Shown here piece after piece: positions 8,926-17,799 of a DNA stretch of 64,000 nucleotides. The DNA is from CAIYRG01 sp964494505 (GTDB lineage: Bacteria > Pseudomonadota > Alphaproteobacteria > Micropepsales > Micropepsaceae). The stretch's first letter is position 1. Every line of letters starts with the position of its first letter. The DNA is taken from positions 62,001-126,000 of the forward strand of contig CAZBRO010000002.1 of the NCBI GenBank assembly GCA_964494505.1, written 5' to 3'. The position numbers and the translations under genes are program-made. The notes beneath the pieces are model-generated. The model made no database searches, had not been told where the DNA came from, and was given only the letters and a program-made list of their open reading frames with translations.

Positions 8926-10527
8926 ATGAACCCTTCTTCCCTATCGGATGTGAAACTGATGCTCCTGGAGCAGTGGGTCTCGCTCCGCCGGCACAAATGG
9001 ATTGCGCTCGCGACCTGCTGGGTCGTGTGTGTGCTGGGTTGGACCGGCGTGATGATGCTGCCGCGCCATTATGAGTCCGACGCCCGCGCCTATGTCGATG
9101 TGAACGGGCTTCTCACGCCTCTGCTGAAAGGCTTGGTGGTCGATCCGAACACCAATCAGACCACGGATTATCTTCGCCGCACGCTGCTGAGCCGCCCGAA
9201 TCTGGAGCAGGCGATGCATTTGGCGCAGATGGATGTCGGCAAATCCGCGGCGGAGAGAGACGCGCTGGTCGAGAAGCTCACCGACGATGTGAACGTGCAA
9301 TCGCAGAGCCGGAATCTTTTCACCATCTCCTATACGGCTGCGAACCCGCAAACAGCGAAGAATTTGGTCGATGCGCTGCTTACGATTTTCGCGGAAAAGG
9401 CGGCCAGCTCCAACCGCGTCGAAATGGACAAGGCGCGCAAATTCCTCGATGACCAGATCGCCTCTTATGAGGAGCAGCTGCGTGCGGCCGAGCAGCGCCG
9501 CGCGGACTTCCGCAAGCAATTTGCCGATTACCTCGCCGATCCGGCGTCCGGCACTCCCAAATTGCAAGTCTTGCAGCAGGAATTGCAGCAGGCGCGGCTT
9601 GGCTATCGTCAGGCCCAGGTGACCCGGGACACGCTGCAGGCCGAGTTGAAACAGGTCCCGCAGTTCCAGAAAGTCAGCGCCGCGCAGGCCCAGGGCGGCG
9701 GGGGCGGGGCTGCCGGACCTTCGGCGACCTCGCTGCCAGTGCGGTTGGCCGTGGCCAAAGTGACCCTCCAGAATTTGCGGCTGAAATACACCGACCAGCA
9801 TCCCGATGTGATTGCGGCCAAGAATGAGGTCGCAGACCTCGAGGCGCAAACGGCCCAGGCGGCCCAGGCTGCTCAGGCGGCGGCAAATTCCGATACCGAC
9901 ACCTCCTCGACCGACACCCCCATGGTTCAGATCCAAAATCCGACCTATGAGCAGATAAGGCTGAGGCTCGTGGATTCCGAGACGCGACTCCCCGCCGCCA
10001 AACAGGTCCTGGATGCGTCGACGGCGGAATATGACCGCGTGAAGGCGCTCGTGGCCCAGGTTCCCGACATCGATGCAAAGGCGAAGGATGTCGATCGCGA
10101 TTACGACGTCGTTAAGAAGAATCATGACGAACTGGTGGCGCGTCGCGAATCGGCCAGCCTCTCGCAGGCAGCCGACGATCAGGCCGACCGCACCCAGTTC
10201 CGCATCGTCGATCCGCCTCAGGTGCCGGTGAACCCAGTATCTCCGAACCTGCCGAGAATGTTCTCGCTCGTGTTCATCCTCAGCCTCGGTGTCGCGGTCG
10301 CGTTCCCCATCGGGCTGGAACTCGTGCGCGCGACGTTCTCGTCCTCCGGCCGCCTGCGCGGTCTCGGCCTGCCCGTGATCGGCTCGGTGACATTCGTGAA
10401 GCGGCCGGGAATGGCGCGGCGGTTCGTTACCGGAACGGTCGGTGCGGCCGTGGTAGGCGGTGCTCTTTTGGTTGTGTATGGCGCGCTGATGCTGATGGGC
10501 ATCGGTGTCTATGGGGTGGTTCTATGA
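8926..10527 (+). CDS. XrtA-system polysaccharide chain-length determinant (Wzz/GumC family)
   Basis: The 533-residue inner-membrane protein has an N-terminal membrane segment after residue 25, a long periplasmic coiled-coil region (about residues 160-400, with heptad-rich Gln/Ala stretches), and a C-terminal membrane segment preceded by a proline-rich PVNPVSPNLPRM, typical of co-polymerases. A second hydrophobic stretch lies at the extreme C terminus. It corresponds to TIGR03007. Its stop overlaps the kinase start, consistent with the usual physical coupling of Wzz and its tyrosine kinase. Confidence 0.9.
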   Translation: MNPSSLSDVKLMLLEQWVSLRRHKWIALATCWVVCVLGWTGVMMLPRHYESDARAYVDVNGLLTPLLKGLVVDPNTNQTTDYLRRTLLSRPNLEQAMHLAQMDVGKSAAERDALVEKLTDDVNVQSQSRNLFTISYTAANPQTAKNLVDALLTIFAEKAASSNRVEMDKARKFLDDQIASYEEQLRAAEQRRADFRKQFADYLADPASGTPKLQVLQQELQQARLGYRQAQVTRDTLQAELKQVPQFQKVSAAQAQGGGGGAAGPSATSLPVRLAVAKVTLQNLRLKYTDQHPDVIAAKNEVADLEAQTAQAAQAAQAAANSDTDTSSTDTPMVQIQNPTYEQIRLRLVDSETRLPAAKQVLDASTAEYDRVKALVAQVPDIDAKAKDVDRDYDVVKKNHDELVARRESASLSQAADDQADRTQFRIVDPPQVPVNPVSPNLPRMFSLVFILSLGVAVAFPIGLELVRATFSSSGRLRGLGLPVIGSVTFVKRPGMARRFVTGTVGAAVVGGALLVVYGALMLMGIGVYGVVL

Positions 10528-11546
10528 GTAGTGACAAGTCGCCTGACCTTATCCTGCGCGCGGCTGCGCGACTGAGCGGCGCAGCGGCCCGCCCCATGCC
10601 GCCGGCGGATGCTCCTCCCGTCCGCGAGACTCCTCCCGTCCGCGAGGCTGCGCCGCTGCGCGAGACCGCACCAGCGCGCGAGCGAGAACTGGAGGCGCCC
10701 GTGGGAGCCGGATTGGCGCAGGCGCTGCGGGCAAGCGAGCCCGCGGTCCAGGATGGCGAAACCCGCCTCCGGGATGCGCCGCCGCGCCGGGGCGAGCCCC
10801 TGACCGTCAATATCAGCCCGACCAGCCTTGCCGCCAACGGCATCTCGCTCCCCTCGGCGGGCTTTGTACGCACGGTCGAGGAATTCCGGGTCATCAAGCG
10901 CCAGGTGCTCGCCAATGCGTCGCGCACCAGTTCGGCGGTGATCGGTAACGACCTCAATCGCGTGATCATGATCACGAGTGCGAACCCCGGCGACGGCAAG
11001 ACCTACACCGCCATCAATCTTGCGCTTTCGATCGCCTATGAGCGCGACCTCAAGGTCTTGCTGGTGGACGCCGATGTGTATCGGCAGTCGATGCTGAACT
11101 ATCTCGGAATCAAGGCGGAAGCCGGCTGGATCGACCTCCTGGCCGACCGCAATTTGGGCTTCGCCGACGTTCTGCTGCATACCAATGTCCCCAATCTCAG
11201 CATTCTGCCGGCCGGCAAGGCCCATCCCGAAGTTCCCGAACTGATGTCGAGCCGCAGAATGGGGAGCCTGGTGGCGGAGATGGCGCGCCGTTATCCCGAC
11301 CGCTTCATCATTTTCGACTCACTGCCCTGTCTGGTCAGCAGCGAGCCGGCCATCCTCGCCGGGCTTGTCGGTCAGACCATTTTCGTGGTGGCGGCCCATG
11401 ATACCAGCCGCGATCAGGTCGAATCGTCGCTGCGTCTCATCAATGCCTGCCCGAGCGTCAGTCTGGTCCTGAACAAAGCCGAAGCCGTGCTGACCGACCA
11501 GTTCGGGAAGTATGGCTACGGATACAGCTACAATTACCGGAAGTAG
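10524..11546 (+). CDS. XrtA-associated tyrosine autokinase (BY-kinase/MinD-like ATPase)
   Basis: The 340-residue cytoplasmic kinase regulates chain length through autophosphorylation. After a low-complexity Pro/Glu/Arg-rich N terminus (two direct repeats of PPVRE) come Walker A SANPGDGKT (residues 152-160), Walker A' LLVDADV and Walker B FIIFDSLP. The tail YGYGYSYNYRK supplies the tyrosine cluster that BY-kinases phosphorylate. It matches the XrtA-associated form (TIGR03018), which is separate from rather than fused to Wzz. Confidence 0.9.
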   Translation: MSSDKSPDLILRAAARLSGAAARPMPPADAPPVRETPPVREAAPLRETAPARERELEAPVGAGLAQALRASEPAVQDGETRLRDAPPRRGEPLTVNISPTSLAANGISLPSAGFVRTVEEFRVIKRQVLANASRTSSAVIGNDLNRVIMITSANPGDGKTYTAINLALSIAYERDLKVLLVDADVYRQSMLNYLGIKAEAGWIDLLADRNLGFADVLLHTNVPNLSILPAGKAHPEVPELMSSRRMGSLVAEMARRYPDRFIIFDSLPCLVSSEPAILAGLVGQTIFVVAAHDTSRDQVESSLRLINACPSVSLVLNKAEAVLTDQFGKYGYGYSYNYRK

Positions 11547-11597
11547 GATTTCAGCAAACTGTACTCTTTGCGGTGAGAAATTCGGGGTGGGAATCGC

Positions 11598-13433
11598 TTG
11601 CGTTCACGTCGGTCAACCTGGCGCAATAGTTGCGCTGCATCAGCCGGTCTGCTGCTCGCCGGGTTGAGTTCGGCCGCGGTTGCGGAGGCCGTCGATGCGA
11701 CGGCGAACGATTCGACGAGCACCGTAACCCTGCGGCTGACGCCTTTTCCCCCGCCATCCGCGGACGCCGTGCGAGTGCCCCTGGTGCTCGTTGCAGCGGC
11801 GACGGATGCCGGCGGGTCCCTGCCGGGCAGCGCTGTTCCTTCGACAACGTCGCCGCCGCCCGCGACGGCGCCTGCGGCAGCACCGGCGGGCTCCAGAGAC
11901 GCCACCAATCTCTATGACGATTTGCTTGCGGTTGCGAGCGGCGCGGGCGATCCCAACGCCCCGGCATGGCTCTTTGTTCCGCATCTGACATGGGCGGAAA
12001 TTGCCACCGACAATGCGAGGCATTCGGAGACCAACAAACAGTCCGATCTCATCTCGGTTTTGGGTGCGGGCCTGACGGCGAGCGCCAACGCGCCGCAGCT
12101 GACGGGCATCTTCACGTACCAGGCTCTGGTCAGGCGCGCGTTGAACGTCACGCGCCGGAGCATCATCTCCCAGTACGGCTTCGCCACGGCGCATGCGACG
12201 CTGGTTCCGGATTTCTTGTATCTCGATGTCCACGGCAAGGCCGACGAGATCGTCCGCGGCCAGGTGCAGACGACGAACCCTCTGCTCCTCGATAGCTCGA
12301 ACACCAGTCAGATTTATCTCCTGACCGTTTCGCCCGATGCGAAGTCGCGGGTCGGCGATATCGGCATCCTCGATGTGCGTTACGCTTTCAACGAATTCTG
12401 GCGGGATAGAAACACCGGCGCCATCGTCATACCCGGAGCCGTCATCAATCCGCTTGGCGGAACGACGCAAAATGAGGCCCATGGCGATTTCAGGATGCAG
12501 GGAACGCTTGCGGCTCCCTTGATGAGCGATTTGACGGGATACGCATCCGACACTTCGACCACGCGCTTCGGCACCCTCAAAAAGGCCTTTAGCGAGTTTA
12601 TCAACGAGTACCAGTTCACGCGCGGCATTTCGGGGATCGCCGGTGGCGGCTATGAGTGGCTCGCCGATGAACGATTTGCGACCCTGACCGGGCAGGGACC
12701 CACATTCGACGCGGGCTTTCGCCTCAAGCCCAATGTCGACTCCTCCATCCTGCTGCTTTACGGCCGCCACGATTTGAAGACGGGGGTCTCCGGCGAAATC
12801 CAATGGGTGCTGACCCCGAACACGACCTTTTACGGCGCTTACACGAATTCGATTTCCAGCACCCAGCAAGGCTTGATTTCCAGCAACGCCTCCTCGCGCG
12901 TGGGTCCGGGCGGGCCTTCGTCCGGCGTCGATTTCAGTCAGAATCCGGCGATCGGCACGCTGAACGATCCCAGCTATGCCCCCGATTACGGTGGCGACAT
13001 CAACGCCAATTCGGGGTTGCCGCTCAGCGATATGAATTTCTTCGGCGCAGGCCAGAACGGCTTCTTCCGGACAAAGGTCGCGCGCGCCACTTTGTACAGC
13101 GACCTGGACATCTATACGGTCAGCATCCGGGCCTATCACATCGAGCTGACGTCTCTGACGGGCTCATTGCCTGCCTACCGTCAGCTGAACGGCGCCATCG
13201 CCTCGGTGAGCACCTTGGTGTCGGGCGATGTCTCCACGACGCTCGAAACCGGATATGTTTCGCCCGGCCTCGACCGCGCGAAACTTCTGACGGCGGCGGC
13301 CATCGCCAATTACCGGATCAACCAAACATTGAGGGCCACGCTCCGCTATGACTTCAATCGCCGCCTTGCGGGAACGGCCGGAAACGGCTTCACCGCCAAC
13401 AGCGTGACGATTCGCCTGATGAAAACCTTCTGA
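11598..13433 (+). CDS. PEP-CTERM/XrtA-associated outer-membrane beta-barrel protein (TIGR03016 type)
   Basis: The 611-residue protein has an N-terminal signal sequence (LLLAGLSSAAVAEA), a variable Ser/Thr/Pro-rich segment, then alternating amphipathic strands to a terminal phenylalanine (IRLMKTF), a typical outer-membrane barrel end. Position between the autokinase and the AAA ATPase is diagnostic for the TIGR03016 family, probably the outer-membrane secretion channel of XrtA polysaccharides. The TTG start follows a GGGTGGGA tract. Confidence 0.8.
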   Translation: MRSRRSTWRNSCAASAGLLLAGLSSAAVAEAVDATANDSTSTVTLRLTPFPPPSADAVRVPLVLVAAATDAGGSLPGSAVPSTTSPPPATAPAAAPAGSRDATNLYDDLLAVASGAGDPNAPAWLFVPHLTWAEIATDNARHSETNKQSDLISVLGAGLTASANAPQLTGIFTYQALVRRALNVTRRSIISQYGFATAHATLVPDFLYLDVHGKADEIVRGQVQTTNPLLLDSSNTSQIYLLTVSPDAKSRVGDIGILDVRYAFNEFWRDRNTGAIVIPGAVINPLGGTTQNEAHGDFRMQGTLAAPLMSDLTGYASDTSTTRFGTLKKAFSEFINEYQFTRGISGIAGGGYEWLADERFATLTGQGPTFDAGFRLKPNVDSSILLLYGRHDLKTGVSGEIQWVLTPNTTFYGAYTNSISSTQQGLISSNASSRVGPGGPSSGVDFSQNPAIGTLNDPSYAPDYGGDINANSGLPLSDMNFFGAGQNGFFRTKVARATLYSDLDIYTVSIRAYHIELTSLTGSLPAYRQLNGAIASVSTLVSGDVSTTLETGYVSPGLDRAKLLTAAAIANYRINQTLRATLRYDFNRRLAGTAGNGFTANSVTIRLMKTF

Positions 13434-13444
13434 TCGGAATATCC

Positions 13445-14497
13445 ATGTACGCCGAGTTCTATTCTCTCACCAGCATGCCGTTCCAGTTGACGCCGGACAG
13501 CCGTTTCTTCTTCGGCAGCGCCGAGCATACCAAGGCGATGGCGTTCCTGAATTACGGTATCTCGCAAGGCGAGGGATTCGTCGTCGTCACCGGTGAAGTC
13601 GGCGCCGGCAAGACGACGCTGGTGGACCATCTGCTTTCGACGCTCGACTCGTCGCGCTACATCGCCGGCCGCATCGTCACCACCCAGCTCAACAGCTACG
13701 ACATGCTGCGCATGGTGGGCGCTGCCTTCCAGATCTACCGCGAAGGCATGGACAAGGCGTCGCTGATTACGCGTCTGAAGCAATTCCTTTCCGACCTCAG
13801 CGTACAGCACAAGCGTGCATTGCTGATCGTCGACGAGGCTCAGAGTCTGACGACCGAAGCGCTCGAAGAGCTCAGGATGCTCTCCAACCTGATGGTGAGC
13901 GGGGCCTCGCCTTTACAGTCGATTCTGCTGGGTCAGCCGGAGTTCCGTGCGGTGCTTTCGAGCCCGGACCTGGAGCAATTGCGCCAACGCGTCACCGCTT
14001 CGTGTCATCTCGGCGCGTTGACCGAAACCGATACCCGCCGCTACATCGAACACCGGCTGAAGCGGTCTGGATGGAACGGCGATCCGCGCTTCTCCGAAGA
14101 TGCTTTCGCGGAGATTTATCGCTACACCGCCGGCATTCCCCGCCGCGTCAATACGCTCTGTTCGCGGCTTCTGCTCTTGGGTTTCCTGGAAGAGAAGCAC
14201 GCCATAGACCGCGAGATGGTCGCAAGCGTCGGCAACGAACTTGCCAACGAACTCGGCCCCCTGCAGCAGAACGCGCCGATCCCCTCGCACCGGACGGTCC
14301 AGCTTGAGCCCGTCAAGCCGGTTCAGATGCTGGAGATGGCGGAAATAGACACGAACTTCCTGCGCGAAATTCGCGATTTGCGCGACGACGTCATGCCGCG
14401 GATTCTGCGCATCGAGCAAAAAATGTATCAGCACGACCGGGCCATCACGCGCGCACTCGATATCGCCGTGAAGCATCTGCCCGCCTTCAAGTCTTAA
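13445..14497 (+). CDS. XrtA-associated AAA ATPase (ExeA/GspA-like, TIGR03015)
   Basis: The 350-residue protein starts MYAEFYSLTSMPFQLTPD, the standard opening of this family. It has Walker A GEVGAGKTT (residues 50-58), Walker B LLIVDEAQ and a sensor region SNLMVSGASPLQSILLGQPE. The C-terminal 70 residues lack the peptidoglycan-binding domain of ExeA. It may energise assembly of the export machine. It begins 11 bases after the barrel gene. Confidence 0.9.
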   Translation: MYAEFYSLTSMPFQLTPDSRFFFGSAEHTKAMAFLNYGISQGEGFVVVTGEVGAGKTTLVDHLLSTLDSSRYIAGRIVTTQLNSYDMLRMVGAAFQIYREGMDKASLITRLKQFLSDLSVQHKRALLIVDEAQSLTTEALEELRMLSNLMVSGASPLQSILLGQPEFRAVLSSPDLEQLRQRVTASCHLGALTETDTRRYIEHRLKRSGWNGDPRFSEDAFAEIYRYTAGIPRRVNTLCSRLLLLGFLEEKHAIDREMVASVGNELANELGPLQQNAPIPSHRTVQLEPVKPVQMLEMAEIDTNFLREIRDLRDDVMPRILRIEQKMYQHDRAITRALDIAVKHLPAFKS

Positions 14498-14523
14498 GTC
14501 GCGTAAAGGAAAGACGGATCGCC

Positions 14524-15471
14524 GTGCAGCCAGTGTCCGAAACTACAGCCTCGGTGAATTTTCGCGAGGCAGCTCCCTATGCGTCTCCTGCGCGCGTCGC
14601 GCCGCGCGATAGCGCGGGCGCGGCCGGCGCAGGCCGGCTTCTGAACGCGATGACGGTGGACGTGGAAGATTATTTCCACGTGCGCGCCTTCGCCAATGTG
14701 ATCGACCGCGCAAATTGGGATTCGCTGCCCTGCCGGGTCGAGGCGAACACCAGCCGGATGCTCGACCTGTTCGCGGAGAAGGGCGCCAAGGCAACGTTCT
14801 TCGTGCTCGGCTGGGTAGCGGAGCGGTATCCCGAAATCGTGCGCCGCATACGGGCCGAAGGCCATGAAATCGCGAGCCACGGTTATGCGCATCGCAACAT
14901 CGATACCCAAACCCCGGCCGAATTCCGCGAGGACATAAGGCGGGCCAAGGGACTGCTCGAAGATATCGCGGGCGGACCGGTCAGCGGCTACCGGGCGCCC
15001 ACCTTCTCGATCGGACCCAAGACCTGGTGGGCTTACGATCTGCTGGCGGAAGAGGGCTTCGTCTACAGCTCCAGCGTCTATCCGGTCGCACACGATCTTT
15101 ATGGCGTCCCGGATGCGCCGCGCACGCCGTTCACGCCCTCGCGCTCGCCGATACTCGAAATCCCGATGACGACGGTACGCTATGGGGGCCGCAATTTTCC
15201 CGCGTCGGGAGGAGGCTATTTCCGGCTCCTGCCCTATGGGCTGTCACGCGGCGCCTATGCCCGCGTTAACCGGAAGGAAGGCGTGCCCTGCATATTCTAC
15301 TGTCATCCTTGGGAGATCGATCCCGGTCAGCCGCGGGTTCAGGGTGCGCCTGTGAAATCCCGGCTGCGCCATTACACCAATCTCGGCGCAATGGAGGGCC
15401 GGATCTCCAGGCTCCTCGACGATTTTGCTTGGGGCCGGATGGATGACATTTTCCTCGGACATGCGGGTTAG
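14524..15471 (+). CDS. XrtA-system polysaccharide deacetylase (NodB homology, TIGR03006)
   Basis: This carbohydrate esterase 4 enzyme has the metal-binding aspartate motif TVDVEDYF (residues 44-51), EIASHGYAHRN with two metal-ligand histidines, and YRAPTFSIG. It probably removes acetyl groups from polymer amino sugars. The GTG at 14524 gives a 315-residue protein with about 40 non-conserved N-terminal residues. The ATG at 14650 would give the usual family N terminus and is a real alternative. Confidence 0.88.
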   Translation: MQPVSETTASVNFREAAPYASPARVAPRDSAGAAGAGRLLNAMTVDVEDYFHVRAFANVIDRANWDSLPCRVEANTSRMLDLFAEKGAKATFFVLGWVAERYPEIVRRIRAEGHEIASHGYAHRNIDTQTPAEFREDIRRAKGLLEDIAGGPVSGYRAPTFSIGPKTWWAYDLLAEEGFVYSSSVYPVAHDLYGVPDAPRTPFTPSRSPILEIPMTTVRYGGRNFPASGGGYFRLLPYGLSRGAYARVNRKEGVPCIFYCHPWEIDPGQPRVQGAPVKSRLRHYTNLGAMEGRISRLLDDFAWGRMDDIFLGHAG

Positions 15472-16528
15472 GCCGGACGAGAGTTTGGCGCGGGCCCCCG
15501 CGGTCTCGTTGTCTCCGCTCGAGGCGGGAGACGAACGGGCGTGGGACGATTTCGTGCGCGCGCGCCCCGAAGGCACCTTCTTCCATCTTTCGGGATGGAA
15601 ACGGGTTGTCGAAAAGGCGTTCGGACACAAGACCCATTACCTGATGGCGCGGCGCGGTGGCGAAATTGCCGGCGTCCTGCCGTTGACCCATGTGAAAAGC
15701 CGGTTGTTCGGCAATTCGCTGATCTCGAACGCGTTCTGCGTTCAGGGCGGCATTCTGGCCCGCGACGAGGACGCCAAGCGCGCCCTCGAAGCGGAGGCTA
15801 TCCGCATCGGAACCCGCGACAAGGTCGATTGTGTCGAGTTCCGCTCGACACAGCCTGCTCATCCCGATTGGCTGCAGAAGGCGGGGCTCTACGTCACGTT
15901 CCGACGGCCGATCCATCCCCAGGCCGAGGCCAATCTCAAGGCCATTCCGCGCAAGCAGCGCGCCATGGTGCGCAAGGGGATTTCCAACGGCCTCGTCTCC
16001 ACTTGCGATTCCGACATAGGACGGGTGCACGACGTCTATGCACACAGCGTGCGCAATCTCGGAACGCCGGTTTTTCCGCGGCGCTATTTCGAACTGCTCA
16101 AGGAGGAGTTCGGCGAGGCTTGCGACGTGGTGACGGTGCTGCATGGCCGAAAGGCCGTTGCCTCGGTGCTCAACTTCTATTTCCGTGATGAAGTGCTGCC
16201 CTATTATGGCGGCGGGTTGACGGAAGCGCGCGACCTGGCGGCCAACGATTTCATGTATTGGGAGGTGATGCGGCGCGCCAGCGAGCGGGGATACAAGATT
16301 TTCGATTTCGGCCGCAGCAAAGTCGGAACGGGCGCCTATAAGTTCAAATCCTATTGGGGTTTCGAGCCGACACCGCTGACCTACGAATACCGTCTCATTC
16401 AGGCCGACACGATTCCCGACGTGAATCCGCTGAACCCCAAATTCCGGGCTTTCATCGCGCTCTGGCGGCGTCTGCCGGTGCCGCTGACCAAGCTGGTCGG
16501 CCCCTTCATCGTTCGCGGCATCGGGTGA
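15443..16528 (+). CDS. XrtA-associated FemAB-like GNAT protein (TIGR03019)
   Basis: The protein (361 residues from the ATG at 15443; an ATG at 15461 is also plausible) has two GNAT-like halves. The N half contains FFHLSGWKRVVEKAFGH and the C half FDFGRSKVGTGAYKFKSYWGF, as in the XrtA-associated FemAB-related family. Relatives transfer amino acids or acyl groups, so it may decorate the polysaccharide or its lipid carrier. It overlaps the deacetylase gene, and its own stop overlaps the next start (GTGA). Confidence 0.85.
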   Translation: MTFSSDMRVRPDESLARAPAVSLSPLEAGDERAWDDFVRARPEGTFFHLSGWKRVVEKAFGHKTHYLMARRGGEIAGVLPLTHVKSRLFGNSLISNAFCVQGGILARDEDAKRALEAEAIRIGTRDKVDCVEFRSTQPAHPDWLQKAGLYVTFRRPIHPQAEANLKAIPRKQRAMVRKGISNGLVSTCDSDIGRVHDVYAHSVRNLGTPVFPRRYFELLKEEFGEACDVVTVLHGRKAVASVLNFYFRDEVLPYYGGGLTEARDLAANDFMYWEVMRRASERGYKIFDFGRSKVGTGAYKFKSYWGFEPTPLTYEYRLIQADTIPDVNPLNPKFRAFIALWRRLPVPLTKLVGPFIVRGIG

Positions 16529-17799
16529 CGCATTTGAGCGATCTTCTTTATCTGGCGCACCGCGTTCCCTATCCCCCCGACAAGGGGGAAAAGATCCGCG
16601 CCTTTCATGTGCTCAAGCATCTGGCGAAGGATTTCCGCGTTCATCTCGGCTGCTTTGCCGACGACCCGGAGGACGAACAGCACGCCGAGGCGCTCAAGGT
16701 CTATTGCGCCAGCGTCGTCATCGTGCCGCTGCACCGCAAGCAGGCGCTCGCGCGGGGCTTGGCCGGACTCGCGATGGGGGGCTCGCTCTCCGAATTCTAT
16801 TTTCGCGATGCGCGCATGACCCGTTTCGTCGCCGAGACCATGGCGCGCGTCCGGCCGGAAAACCTCTTTCTCTACTGCTCGGCGATGGCACCCTACGCAC
16901 TGCCCTATGCGCGCTCACACCGCATCGTTCTGGATATGGTCGATGTCGATTCCGAGAAGTACCGCGCCTATGCCGAGAAATCCGCCTGGCCGCTGAACTG
17001 GCTTTTCCGGCGTGAATCGCGTGCGCTGCTCGGGTTGGAGCGGCGGGCGGCGATGGCCTTCGATCGCTCCCTTTTCGTCTCGGACGCCGAAGCCCAGGCG
17101 TTTCTCGCGCGCGCCCCCGAAGCGGAGGCGAAAACAGGACATTTCAGCAACGGCGTCGATCTCGGCTATTTCGACCCGGGCCACCCCTTTGTTTCGCCTT
17201 TCGCGCCGGAATCGACCGCAATCGTCTTTACCGGCACGATGGATTACCGGCCCAATATCGAAGCCGTGGAGTGGTTTACCAAAGAGGCCTTTCCGCTCAT
17301 TGTGCGCGCCCATCTCGACGCGGAGTTCTGGATCGTCGGGTCGAACCCGGCCCCGTCGGTGAAGCGGCTGGCGCAGCAGAGGGGCGTGCGGGTAACCGGC
17401 AGGGTGCCCGATGTGCGTCCTTACCTTGCGCATGCGGGCTGCGTGGTTGCACCTTTGCATATCGCGCGCGGCGTGCAGAACAAGGTGCTCGAGGCGATGG
17501 CAATGGCTGCGCCCGTGGTCGCTACGCCCGCGGCCTGCGAAGGCATATCCGCGGTAGCCGGCGAGCATGTGCTTGTTGCGGGAACGCCGATTGAATTCGC
17601 CGATGCGGTATCCTCGGTGCTCTCGGGCGGGGCGGCCGGGCTTGGACAAAGGGCTCGGGCGCGCGTGGAAACCGAGTATGATTGGCCGCGCAATCTCACG
17701 GTGCTGGATGGGCTGTTCGGGAATACCGCTTCGTCCCGCATCCGCGAATCCCGGTTGCCGCAGGCCGCCGGCGAAGCCGTGTTTGGAGTAGCCTCATGA
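16525..17799 (+). CDS. TIGR03087-family XrtA-system glycosyltransferase
   Basis: The 424-residue GT-B enzyme has the family opening LLYLAHRVPYPPDKGEKIR and the donor-domain segment VQNKVLEAMAMAAPVVATP. The GTG at 16525 overlaps the preceding stop, and a TTG at 16534 is the main alternative. Its stop overlaps the exosortase start as ATGA. It is paralogous to 4266-5513 and, unlike that copy, occupies the conserved position beside xrtA. Confidence 0.9.
   Translation: MTHLSDLLYLAHRVPYPPDKGEKIRAFHVLKHLAKDFRVHLGCFADDPEDEQHAEALKVYCASVVIVPLHRKQALARGLAGLAMGGSLSEFYFRDARMTRFVAETMARVRPENLFLYCSAMAPYALPYARSHRIVLDMVDVDSEKYRAYAEKSAWPLNWLFRRESRALLGLERRAAMAFDRSLFVSDAEAQAFLARAPEAEAKTGHFSNGVDLGYFDPGHPFVSPFAPESTAIVFTGTMDYRPNIEAVEWFTKEAFPLIVRAHLDAEFWIVGSNPAPSVKRLAQQRGVRVTGRVPDVRPYLAHAGCVVAPLHIARGVQNKVLEAMAMAAPVVATPAACEGISAVAGEHVLVAGTPIEFADAVSSVLSGGAAGLGQRARARVETEYDWPRNLTVLDGLFGNTASSRIRESRLPQAAGEAVFGVAS

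Noticed and set aside
10618..10640. Direct repeat encoding PPVRE in the autokinase N terminus as a mobile or CRISPR-like repeat
   Set aside because: Two short in-frame copies in a low-complexity linker; simple slippage explains them.
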